From contig VGIY01000174.1 of the NCBI GenBank assembly GCA_016867695.1, positions 1 to 5,834 on the forward strand: DNA of 5,834 nucleotides, read 5' to 3'. Both the position numbers and the translations under genes were made by a program. The notes under the pieces were generated by a model that saw only the letters and a list, made by a program, of their open reading frames with translations, ran no database searches and was not told the DNA's origin. The stretch is from Candidatus Eiseniibacteriota bacterium (GTDB lineage: Bacteria; Eisenbacteria; RBG-16-71-46; CAIMUX01; WJJG01). Positions 1-5,763 of this stretch are shown here, piece by piece (position 1 is the first letter of the stretch; every line of letters starts with the position of its first letter).

Positions 1-16
1 CGGACACGAGTGACAT
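1..16 (-). CDS. Start of a divergent gene, 5 codons visible
   Basis: On the minus strand an ATG at 16-14 opens a frame reading M-S-L-V-S before the window ends. It is preceded by GGAGGAG (positions 29-23) with a 6-base spacer, as strong a ribosome site as any in the window, and this is the only reason to call it. The product cannot be guessed from five residues. If real, it diverges from the aminotransferase with only 56 bases between the two start codons. The alternative is a chance Shine-Dalgarno/ATG pair in GC-rich DNA. Confidence 0.45.
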
Positions 17-72
17 GCTAGGCTCCTCCGTTCCCATGCGGATCTGGACTCCGAACACCGGGGGGAGCCGGC
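17..72. promoter_or_regulatory. Short divergent intergenic region with two ribosome sites
   Basis: This 56-base gap lies between the probable minus-strand start at 16 and the aminotransferase ATG at 73. It carries GGAGGAG facing left (29-23) and GGGGGAG facing right (61-67, 5-base spacer to the ATG). GTGACA at 10-15 resembles a -35 box, but no acceptable -10 box follows at 16-19 bases, so I cannot point to a promoter. The aminotransferase promoter may lie inside the divergent gene or use non-consensus boxes. Confidence 0.4.
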
Positions 73-1107
73 ATGCCAGTCAAGGACAGAGCCCAACTCG
101 ATTTCGGTAGTCTGCCCTTCGGGTATCTGAAGACCGACTACAACATCCGCTACACTTGGCGCGACGGCCGTTGGGACGACGGCGTCGAGACGGATGCGGA
201 GATCTTTCCCATCCACATCGCCGCGACCTCCCTGCACTATGGGCAGGCGGCCTTCGAGGGGCTCAAGGTCTACGAGGCCCGCGACGGCCGCGTGCTCAGC
301 TTCCGGGTCGAGGAGAACGCCAAGCGCATGCAGCACTCGGCCGAGACGCTGATGATGCAGCCCGTGCCGGTCGACCTCTTCAAGCGCGCCGTCCACCGCG
401 TCGTGCAGCTCAACCAGCGCTTCATCCCGCCCCACGGCTGCGGCGCCTCCCTCTACATCCGCCCCCTGCTCTTCGGCACCGGACACCGCATCGGCGTGCG
501 CCCGGCCGACGAGTACACCTTCATGGTGCTCGTCACGCCGGTCGGGCCCTACTTCAAGCAGGGCTTCTCGCCGACCAAGCTGATCATCGAGACCGAGATC
601 GACCGCGCCGCCCCCCTGGGCGTGGGCACGGCCAAGGCCGGCGGCAACTACGCCGCGGGCATGCGGGCCACGGTCAAGGCCAAGCAGGCCGGCTACGGCG
701 AGGCCCTCTACCTCGACGCCAGGGAGCACAGATACATCGACGAGCTGGGAGCGGCGAACTTCTTCGGCATCACCCGGCGGAACGTCTACGTCACGCCCAA
801 GTCCCCCTCGATCCTGCGCTCGATCACCAACCTGTCGCTGCGCGAGATGGCGCCCGACGTCGGCTACGGCGTCGAGGAGCGGCCCATGCCTCTGGCGGAG
901 CTGCGCGAGCTGGTCGAGGCGGGCGCCTGCGGCACGGCGGCCGTGATCACGCCGATCGAGAGCATCACCCACGGCGGCGAGGAGATCGTCTACCTCGCGG
1001 ACGGCAAGCCGGGGCCGCACTGCACGAAGCTCTACCAGGCGCTGACCGCGATCCAGTTCGGAGACGCGCCCGACCGCTTCGGCTGGACGGAGGAGATCCC
1101 GCTCTAA
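73..1107 (+). CDS. ilvE: Branched-chain amino acid aminotransferase (class IV, PLP)
   Basis: This 344-residue cytoplasmic enzyme transfers the amino group between leucine, isoleucine or valine and 2-oxoglutarate, the last step of branched-chain biosynthesis or the first of breakdown. It is a fold-type IV PLP enzyme. Visible family motifs are FEGLKVY (61-67), SLYIRPLLFGTG (126-137), GTAKAGGNYAAG (185-196) with Lys188 as the expected Schiff-base lysine, DELGAANFF (223-231) and ACGTAAVITPI (285-295). The length and the SLYIRP segment fit the longer class (Bacillus YwaA or mitochondrial BCAT type) rather than the roughly 310-residue E. coli type. The mammalian CXXC redox pair is absent: Cys286 is followed by GTA. 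The ATG at 73 has GGGGGAG five bases upstream, and the protein begins at the usual place for the family. It appears to stand alone, with no ilv or leu neighbours in view and a strong hairpin after it. D-amino acid transaminase or aminodeoxychorismate lyase is unlikely given the motifs. Confidence 0.95.
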   Translation: MPVKDRAQLDFGSLPFGYLKTDYNIRYTWRDGRWDDGVETDAEIFPIHIAATSLHYGQAAFEGLKVYEARDGRVLSFRVEENAKRMQHSAETLMMQPVPVDLFKRAVHRVVQLNQRFIPPHGCGASLYIRPLLFGTGHRIGVRPADEYTFMVLVTPVGPYFKQGFSPTKLIIETEIDRAAPLGVGTAKAGGNYAAGMRATVKAKQAGYGEALYLDAREHRYIDELGAANFFGITRRNVYVTPKSPSILRSITNLSLREMAPDVGYGVEERPMPLAELRELVEAGACGTAAVITPIESITHGGEEIVYLADGKPGPHCTKLYQALTAIQFGDAPDRFGWTEEIPL

Positions 1108-1151
1108 GATCTGGCCGCCTGGGGATCGACGGTCCGCGGCGGGCCCGCGAG

Positions 1152-1202
1152 AAACGAGGGCGGTCCCTCCCCCCCGCGGGGGGAGGTGAACCGCCCTCGT
1201 TT
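1152..1202. terminator. Bidirectional intrinsic terminator between convergent genes
   Basis: A perfect 13-base-pair outer stem pairs 1152-1164 (AAACGAGGGCGGT) with 1190-1202 (ACCGCCCTCGTTT). After a small internal loop (1165 against 1187-1189), a 9-base-pair inner stem pairs 1166-1174 with 1178-1186 across a three-base CGC loop. Each outer arm ends in a run that reads as TTT when transcribed: TTTGTCCTT going right, TTTCTC going left. It lies 45 bases after the aminotransferase stop and 24 bases after the minus-strand peptidase stop, so it can end transcription from both sides. The U-tracts are short, but the 22 paired bases make a very stable structure. Confidence 0.88.
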
Positions 1203-1225
1203 GTCCTTGAGTGGGCCGCTCCGCG

Positions 1226-2881
1226 TTACCGCAGCAGCACGCCCGCGCGGCGGACTTCCGTCCCCTCGGCCGACATGCGGATGAAGTAGACGCCGCTCGG
1301 CTGCGGCGATCCCGCCTCGTCCCTGCCGTCCCAGATCCAGCTCTGTTCGCCGGCGGCAAGCGTTCCCAGCCGAGCCGCGCGCAGGCGCCGCCCGGCGATG
1401 TCGTGGACCTCCGCGGTCGGGGAGGCGGCGCGCGGCAGGGCGAAGCGGACCTCGAGGCCCGCTCCCGGCAGCGTGCGCACGGCATGGACGCAGGGCCCGC
1501 TCCCTCCCGTCGCCGGGGCCGGCAGCGCCGAGGGGTCCGCGCCCTCGCCCTGCAGCGCGACCTGGACGAGCGGCTCGTCGGGATCGTTGGTCGTCATCTC
1601 CAGCGTGGCGGTGTAGCCCTGCGAGTCGAGCGGCGTGAAGGAGACGAGCACCGTCTCCGTGGCGCCGGGCAGGACAAAGAAGCGGGAGCGGTTAGCGGTG
1701 AAGCGCGGATTGTTGATCGCCAGCGTGCGTACCGAGAGCGGATCGGGTCCCAGGTTGCGCACCTCCATCGGCCAGGTGACGGTCGAGTTGGGGGGCACGA
1801 AGCCGTAGTCGTGGCTCATCGCCGGCAGGAAGATGTCGGGGGCCACCGCTCCGGCCACCGTGCAGCGCATGCTGTCGGTGACGGCGTTCCCGCCCAGGTC
1901 GTGAGCGCGGACGAAGACCCAGTAGTCCCCGCGGCCGAAGGCGGCCGTGTCCCAGTAGTAGGCGCCGTCGGTGCTCTCCACATAGCCGTCGCCGTCGGTG
2001 TTGGTGACGATGAAGAAGAAGTCGCGGTAGTCGTAGTTGGCCCGGGTCTGCATCGGGCTGATCGTGCGGTAGATCGTGCTCTCCGTGCCGGCGTTGGGGA
2101 TCAGGCCGGTGAAGGTCACCGAGTTCGTCACCGGCACCGACTGCAGGGCGCCGTCGATCCAGTACTCGATCTTCCAGGGGTTGAGCCGCCACTGGGGCAT
2201 GCCGACGATGTCGCCGACCTTGGCGATGATGTCGACGTTGCCGCTCAGGGCGTCCGGATTGAGCACCGTTCCCGAGCCCTGCGCGGCGAAGCCGAAGCGC
2301 CGGCCCTGGTAGGCGGCCTCGAAGACGGGGGGATCGAGGTCGGGGCGGGGGTCCATGTACTCGAGGGGATTGCCGATCGAGATGTACCAGCTCCAGGGAT
2401 AGCCCCCCGTGCCGCGCACCTGGTTGAAGTGCACGTGGTGGAAGTTGGCCACGGGCCAGTAGGCGGTCATGCCGATGTAGTCGTTGACCTCGACGAAGTC
2501 GCCGATGTCGAACTGCATCGTCGCCGAACTGATGTGCCAGTAGAGCCAGCCCTCGCCGTTGGCGATCGGCTGGCCGATCATCAGACCGCTGTAGTAGGGT
2601 TCGTTGTAGGTCAGGTGCGTCAGCGTGCCCCGGGAGACCGAGTAGGTGGCCACCGGGCCGGAAGGGGTGACCAGATCGATCCCGTCGTGGTAGTAGCCGC
2701 CGCCCCCGTAGTTCTGGTACTCGCCGTAGTGGTTGCCCAGGCCGTGCGGCTGGTCGAAGGGCATGTAGGGCCAGGGCTCCGCTCCCGCCGGCGGGGCGCC
2801 CGCGGCCAGGCCGGCGACGGCCAGGAGGACCGGCAGCAGGGCGGCGCGACGGCCGATCGAGTGTGCGTGGCTGCGCTGCAT
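1226..2881 (-). CDS. Secreted M23-family metallopeptidase with Ig-like and C-terminal sorting-like domains
   Basis: This is a 551-residue exported protein. A signal peptide occupies residues 1-34 (twin Arg at 11-12, hydrophobic 14-28, cleavage likely after AGA34). A LytM/M23 zinc peptidase domain spans about 55-155. All expected active-site positions are present: H65-D-G-I-D69, H116 in YWHIS, and H149-V-H151-F. The D69-to-H149 spacing is as in LytM-type enzymes. The family cuts peptidoglycan cross-links or glycine-rich peptides; the true substrate is not visible. Residues about 180-345 form an unassigned beta-rich region with a TDGDGY calcium-loop-like stretch (295-300). Residues about 347-446 resemble an ASH/HYDIN-type Ig-like domain ending TTNDPDEP...VALQGEG. 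The C-terminus (about 465-551) is a FlgD-Ig/type-IX-like sorting domain, with VHDIAGRRLR, WDGRDEAG and SGVYFIR. The ATG at 2881 has AGGAGGT seven bases upstream. It follows the propeller gene by 16 bases and is probably co-transcribed with it. Confidence 0.88.
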   Translation of the reverse strand: MQRSHAHSIGRRAALLPVLLAVAGLAAGAPPAGAEPWPYMPFDQPHGLGNHYGEYQNYGGGGYYHDGIDLVTPSGPVATYSVSRGTLTHLTYNEPYYSGLMIGQPIANGEGWLYWHISSATMQFDIGDFVEVNDYIGMTAYWPVANFHHVHFNQVRGTGGYPWSWYISIGNPLEYMDPRPDLDPPVFEAAYQGRRFGFAAQGSGTVLNPDALSGNVDIIAKVGDIVGMPQWRLNPWKIEYWIDGALQSVPVTNSVTFTGLIPNAGTESTIYRTISPMQTRANYDYRDFFFIVTNTDGDGYVESTDGAYYWDTAAFGRGDYWVFVRAHDLGGNAVTDSMRCTVAGAVAPDIFLPAMSHDYGFVPPNSTVTWPMEVRNLGPDPLSVRTLAINNPRFTANRSRFFVLPGATETVLVSFTPLDSQGYTATLEMTTNDPDEPLVQVALQGEGADPSALPAPATGGSGPCVHAVRTLPGAGLEVRFALPRAASPTAEVHDIAGRRLRAARLGTLAAGEQSWIWDGRDEAGSPQPSGVYFIRMSAEGTEVRRAGVLLR

Positions 2882-2888
2882 CGTCGAT

Positions 2889-2895
2889 ACCTCCT
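2889..2895 (-). promoter_or_regulatory. Ribosome binding site of the M23 peptidase gene
   Basis: AGGAGGT reads on the minus strand with a 7-base spacer to the ATG at 2881. It lies inside the 16-base gap after the propeller gene's TAA. The near-perfect anti-16S match suggests the second gene is translated efficiently in its own right rather than by re-initiation. Confidence 0.85.
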
Positions 2896-2897
2896 CG

Positions 2898-4019
2898 TTA
2901 GGGCAGGGTCGTGCGGTAGACCGCGCGCCTGGTGGTGATCGTGAGCGTCTTCCCCGTGTCGTCGAGGATCGCCGTCGGGGTGAAGATGTTCCAGGCGTCG
3001 AAGGCGAGGCGCGCCTCGTGGCGCAGTGCGCCGCGAGCGTCGTAGGCGCGCACCACTCCGTCGGGGTGGCGCTCCTCGACCGCCACGCGCGGGCCGAGAT
3101 CGCGGGCGAGGCCCGCCAGCAGCCAGCCGTCGCCGGCGGCGAGGTCGACCGAAGTGAAGGCGAGACCCTGATCGCGAAGCGAGTCGCGCCAGAGGGGCCG
3201 CAGGTTCCCGTCGTAGACGCGCAGCTCCTCGCGTCCGGCGACGGCGATCCGCGCCCCGTCGGGCGCGATCGCGACGCGACGGACGAGCAGGCCCGTCAGG
3301 TCGGCCCGCGCCACCGGCCGGCCGGAGTCCAGAAGCTCGAGCCGCTCGCCGTGAACCGCCACCGTCAGGCGTCCGTCGGGCGTCGCGTCGAAGAGCCGCA
3401 CCCCGTCGCGGCGCCAGAGCTCGGCGCCGCCGGCGTCGAAGGCGATCAGGCCCGTGGAGGCGCTCTGCGCGAAGTAGAGGCCGCCGTCGGCCGAGAAGCG
3501 ACCACCGAGCAGGTGGGGGACGACGGCCTCGGCGGCCAGCGTCCCTCCCCGGCCGTAGAAGTGGAGCGCGTTGCGCTCGGGCGCGTTGATGTTCAGGCTC
3601 TTGCCGACCACCGCTCCCCGGACCGAGATGCTGTAGCCGACGTCTTCGGTCTCGCCCAGGCTCCAGAGCAGGCGCCCGCGCGCGTCCCTCAGCTCGAAGC
3701 GGGCCGTCGGCGCGAAGTCGGCCGCGCCGGCGCGATGGGTGACGACGCCGACGAGGTCCCCGTCGTCGCCCAGGTGGAGCGTCTGTCCCGGCTCGGCCGT
3801 CTCCGCGGCCAGCCAGGCGCCGTTCGGCGCGAGCCGTCCGACGCCCGCCTGGCGCAGGACGCCGAGGCCGCCGTCGGGGCGGGGGACGACCTGGAGCAGA
3901 TCCTCGTCTCCCGCGATGAGCGTCGTCAGGGAAAGCTCGGCGGCGAGGCCGGGGGCGGCCGTCGCCAGCAGCAGGGCCAGCCCCAGCAAGGGCCCCCCTG
4001 AAGCCAAGGCGTGTCGCAT
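2898..4019 (-). CDS. Exported beta-propeller protein (WD40/PQQ-like repeats), function unknown
   Basis: This 373-residue protein has a clear signal peptide: MRHALASGGP, then the hydrophobic stretch 11-25, with cleavage near LAA27-E. The mature part repeats a strand pair of the form hydrophobic-x-hydrophobic-(Y/F/L)-D-x-x-G-x-x-L-W. Copies start near residues 108 (LRDARGRLLWS), 152 (HFYGRGGTL), 191 (AFDAGGAELWR), 227 (LELLDSGRP), 266 (RVYDGNLRPLWR) and 323 (RAYDARGAL), about 36-57 residues apart. A further degenerate blade probably precedes residue 80. This gives a six- or seven-bladed propeller of the PQQ-like/WD40-like kind, usually a binding scaffold in the periplasm or outside the cell. 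No catalytic residues or PQQ-binding signature can be claimed. I place the start at the ATG at 4019: it begins a normal signal peptide and has a good ribosome site, whereas the in-frame TTG at 4052 would add 11 residues before it. It is the first gene of the unit containing the M23 peptidase. Confidence 0.82.
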   Translation of the reverse strand: MRHALASGGPLLGLALLLATAAPGLAAELSLTTLIAGDEDLLQVVPRPDGGLGVLRQAGVGRLAPNGAWLAAETAEPGQTLHLGDDGDLVGVVTHRAGAADFAPTARFELRDARGRLLWSLGETEDVGYSISVRGAVVGKSLNINAPERNALHFYGRGGTLAAEAVVPHLLGGRFSADGGLYFAQSASTGLIAFDAGGAELWRRDGVRLFDATPDGRLTVAVHGERLELLDSGRPVARADLTGLLVRRVAIAPDGARIAVAGREELRVYDGNLRPLWRDSLRDQGLAFTSVDLAAGDGWLLAGLARDLGPRVAVEERHPDGVVRAYDARGALRHEARLAFDAWNIFTPTAILDDTGKTLTITTRRAVYRTTLP

Positions 4020-4022
4020 GGT

Positions 4023-4030
4023 TCCTCCCT
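4023..4030 (-). promoter_or_regulatory. Ribosome binding site that fixes the propeller gene start
   Basis: AGGGAGGA lies just before the ATG at 4019, with four bases between the GG of GGGAGG and the ATG. It decides between this ATG and the upstream in-frame TTG at 4052, which has no comparable purine-rich site. Confidence 0.78.
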
Positions 4031-4097
4031 TGATTGCCGGTCGCGCCCGCAACGCCGCCGCGAGGCGAGGGGGTGCCCGGCGGCGACCATCCCATCA

Positions 4098-4126
4098 AGT
4101 ATACCGGAATCGCCGCCGCCGAGGAA
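4098..4126 (-). promoter_or_regulatory. Sigma-70-like promoter for the propeller-peptidase operon
   Basis: On the minus strand, TATACT (4103-4098) is a near-consensus -10 box and stands out as an AT-rich island in GC-rich DNA. TTCCTC (4126-4121) lies exactly 17 bases upstream as a weak -35 box, matching three of six positions. Transcription would start near 4091, giving a leader of about 70 bases before the ATG at 4019. No operator-like palindrome is obvious around it. Confidence 0.55.
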
Positions 4127-4130
4127 GTGC

Positions 4131-4159
4131 GGCCGGCGCGCCGATCTGTGCGCCGGGCC
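4131..4159 (-). terminator. Possible terminator of the membrane-protein operon
   Basis: GGCCCGGCGC (4159-4150) pairs with GCGCCGGCC (4139-4131) across a 10-base loop, giving nine base pairs with one bulged C. It lies 64 bases past the stop of the six-helix membrane protein. The trailing sequence GCACTTCCTC is only weakly T-rich, so rho-independent termination is uncertain. The rest of the 203-base gap (4160-4222) holds GC-rich palindromic runs such as GGCGCGCGCC at 4208-4217 and nothing else I can name. Confidence 0.33.
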
Positions 4160-4222
4160 ATGCATTGGGCCTGCGCGGCGGACCGCGTGTCGGGCCGTGC
4201 GCCGGGGCGCGCGCCGTGCCGG

Positions 4223-4906
4223 CTAGCGCGCCAGCCCCAGCCACTGGCCGAAGAGGAAGTCCATCCGCCCGATCAGCAGCGACATGCGGCTCATCACCGT
4301 GTAGCCGAACGAGGCCCCGAAGGTGACCATCAGGAAGAGGATCCCGACGCGCGCCGTGCCTCCGGCGAGGCGCTTGTGCTCGACCGAGAAGAAGAAGTAG
4401 ACGAGCCCGGTGAAGGTCCCGGCGAAGACGAAGAGCGCGTTCCAGTGGACGGCGAAGGGCAACGGGAGAAAGAGCAGGCGCCCGCTGCCGGGGCCGGCCA
4501 GCGGCACCAGCGTGTCGTGCACCTGGCTGATCGCGTTCGACTGGAGATAGGTGATCATGTAGAGCCCGGCGGTCGTGCCGACGATGAAGGCGAGCGGCCA
4601 GCGCGAGATCCAGCCCCCCTTGGGCAGCAGCCGCATCAGCATCATCAGGCCGAGGATCCCGGCGAAGAGGTAGAGCCAGCGCGGATCCCAGACGCCGTGG
4701 CCGAAGAGCAGGCCCGCGGCGTCGCGCAGGTTGAGCACCAGCTTGGGCCAGATGTTCTGCCAGAAGAGGCTGACGAACCAGTAGCCCGCCGAGACGCCGA
4801 CGAAGATCGCCTCGCACACCTTGTAGGCCGGGTTGTCGCGGTAGAGGAAGGAGAAGATTCCCAGCGTCAGGAGTGCCGCCAGCCAGATGCCCGGATCGAG
4901 GCTCAC
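4223..4906 (-). CDS. Six-helix integral membrane protein, family unknown
   Basis: This 227-residue protein has membrane segments near residues 5-22, 31-49, 77-93, 103-121, 151-174 and 186-205. Positive residues cluster in the loops RDNPAYK (23-29), RLLPKGGWISR (92-102) and EHKRLAGGTAR (176-186), which puts those loops in the cytoplasm and both termini outside. The C-terminus after helix six is a conserved-looking amphipathic stretch with R207 and R214 (SRMSLLIGRMDFLFG). I chose the GTG at 4906: it overlaps the upstream gene's TGA as GTGA, has GGAGGTGA just before it, and helix one begins at once. The open frame runs on to 5197, but that extra part is arginine-rich and out of frame with the 286-residue protein, so it is shadow. 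I do not recognise a transporter, enzyme or channel signature. The coupling suggests it assembles with the anchored protein encoded just upstream. Confidence 0.83.
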   Translation of the reverse strand: MSLDPGIWLAALLTLGIFSFLYRDNPAYKVCEAIFVGVSAGYWFVSLFWQNIWPKLVLNLRDAAGLLFGHGVWDPRWLYLFAGILGLMMLMRLLPKGGWISRWPLAFIVGTTAGLYMITYLQSNAISQVHDTLVPLAGPGSGRLLFLPLPFAVHWNALFVFAGTFTGLVYFFFSVEHKRLAGGTARVGILFLMVTFGASFGYTVMSRMSLLIGRMDFLFGQWLGLAR

Positions 4907-5763
4907 GGCGTCACCTCCGGCGGAGTGGCCGCGCGGCGACGGCGGGCCAGGAAGAAGGCCGCGTTGCCGGCGACGACGAAGAGCACGACGACGATGTGGG
5001 CGAAAGACTGCGAGAGCATGAACGCGGTGCCCTTGCCCGCGAAGCCGGTCAACGTTTCGAACTCGGCGGCGCCCTTCATGCCTCCCAGGACGCCGGTCAC
5101 CTGCCTGGGGAAGTAGGTGTAGTAGAGCGGGGCGCTCACCGCGGTCGTGCCCGAGCCGATGGCGGCGTGGAAGCGGTCGCCCGCGAACTGCACCCACTCG
5201 ACGGTGCCCGGGTAGCCCGCGGAGATGCTGAACACGTAGCCGAAGGCGCCGAAGTCGCGCACTCCGGACATGATCGGGAACTCTTCGATCGGCCGCCCGC
5301 GGGCGTCGCGGGGGAAGGCGGCGGGCACGCTCGAGCCCATGCGCTGGATGACGATCTCGTTGCCCGACTGGAACCCCAGGTTGATGTAGTCGACGCCGTA
5401 CCGCGGGGCGAGCGCCGCCACGGCCGGATGGGCCAGCGCCTCCTGCAGCGCCAGGTCGGCCTGCATCGGGCCCTGCGGCCAGAGACCCATGACGACCACG
5501 CGCAGCCCGCGGCTGAGCGCGTACTTGAGGAAGGCGGCGGTCATCGGCTGCAGCTCGGCGGCCGAGCCGGGATCGTAGTCGCAGGCGAGCAGCACGCGGG
5601 CGCCGGGGGGCAGGGCCTCGAGGGCCCGGACGATCCCGCGCGACTCGGGCGTGACCTCGATCTTCTGCTCGATGCGCAGGAACAGCGGAACGGTCACCGC
5701 CAGGGCGACCAGCAGGAAGATCCAGCGCCGGTCGAGCTTGAGCACCCGATCGAGGAGACTCAT
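4903..5763 (-). CDS. Membrane-anchored protein with an extracytoplasmic alpha/beta domain, family unknown
   Basis: This 286-residue protein has one helix at each end. Residues 13-30 follow a basic N-terminus (RVLKLDRR), and residues 255-273 precede RRRR (274-277). Positive-inside logic therefore places residues 31-254 outside the cytoplasm and both ends inside. The outer domain begins like an alternating alpha/beta fold: a helix at 41-51, strand RVLLACDYD (56-64), a helix at 69-84, strand RVVVMGLW (88-95), a helix at 101-110, then YGVDYINLGF (122-131). Candidate conserved spots are the acidic CDYDPGS turn (61-67) and the GVLGGMKGAAEFE segment (224-236), which leads to the second helix. I see no catalytic triad, lipobox or nucleotide-binding loop. 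It starts at an ATG overlapping the upstream stop (ATGA) and ends overlapping the next start (GTGA), so it sits mid-operon. The fold reading is inferred from the residue pattern only. Confidence 0.83.
   Translation of the reverse strand: MSLLDRVLKLDRRWIFLLVALAVTVPLFLRIEQKIEVTPESRGIVRALEALPPGARVLLACDYDPGSAAELQPMTAAFLKYALSRGLRVVVMGLWPQGPMQADLALQEALAHPAVAALAPRYGVDYINLGFQSGNEIVIQRMGSSVPAAFPRDARGRPIEEFPIMSGVRDFGAFGYVFSISAGYPGTVEWVQFAGDRFHAAIGSGTTAVSAPLYYTYFPRQVTGVLGGMKGAAEFETLTGFAGKGTAFMLSQSFAHIVVVLFVVAGNAAFFLARRRRAATPPEVTP
4911..4918 (-). promoter_or_regulatory. Ribosome site inside the preceding gene, fixing a GTG start
   Basis: GGAGGTGA ends four bases before the GTG at 4906 and lies within the last codons of the 286-residue protein gene (its E-V-T-P end). 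It supports translational coupling and the GTG choice. Confidence 0.78.

Noticed and set aside
10..38. GTGACA as a -35 box for the aminotransferase
   Set aside because: No -10-like hexamer at 16-19 bases downstream (CCCATG and similar).
156..1289. 377-codon plus-strand frame overlapping the aminotransferase
   Set aside because: Arginine/alanine-rich translation of the +1 frame of a clear enzyme gene; typical GC-rich shadow.
1211..2938. 575-codon open frame on the plus strand opposite the M23 peptidase
   Set aside because: Its product is rich in R, G, A, V and H with no domain, and it is the antisense shadow of a gene with a signal peptide, motifs and a ribosome site.
3018..4001. 327-codon plus-strand frame opposite the propeller gene
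   Set aside because: Antisense shadow without motifs; the minus-strand gene has repeats and a signal peptide.
4020..4052. TTG at 4052 as the propeller start
   Set aside because: It would put 11 residues in front of a normal signal peptide and lacks a ribosome site; the ATG at 4019 has AGGGAGGA.
2620..4161. 513-codon minus-strand frame across the propeller gene and into the peptidase gene
   Set aside because: Low-complexity R/A/G/P product in another frame of two genes with signal peptides and ribosome sites.
4157..4174. GGCC-flanked ATGCAT palindrome as an operator or hairpin
   Set aside because: Only four base pairs with an 8-base loop; expected by chance in this composition.
4034..5116. 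360-codon plus-strand frame opposite the membrane proteins
   Set aside because: Composition (E, R, H, Q-rich) is the usual antisense of hydrophobic helices; no ribosome site or motif.
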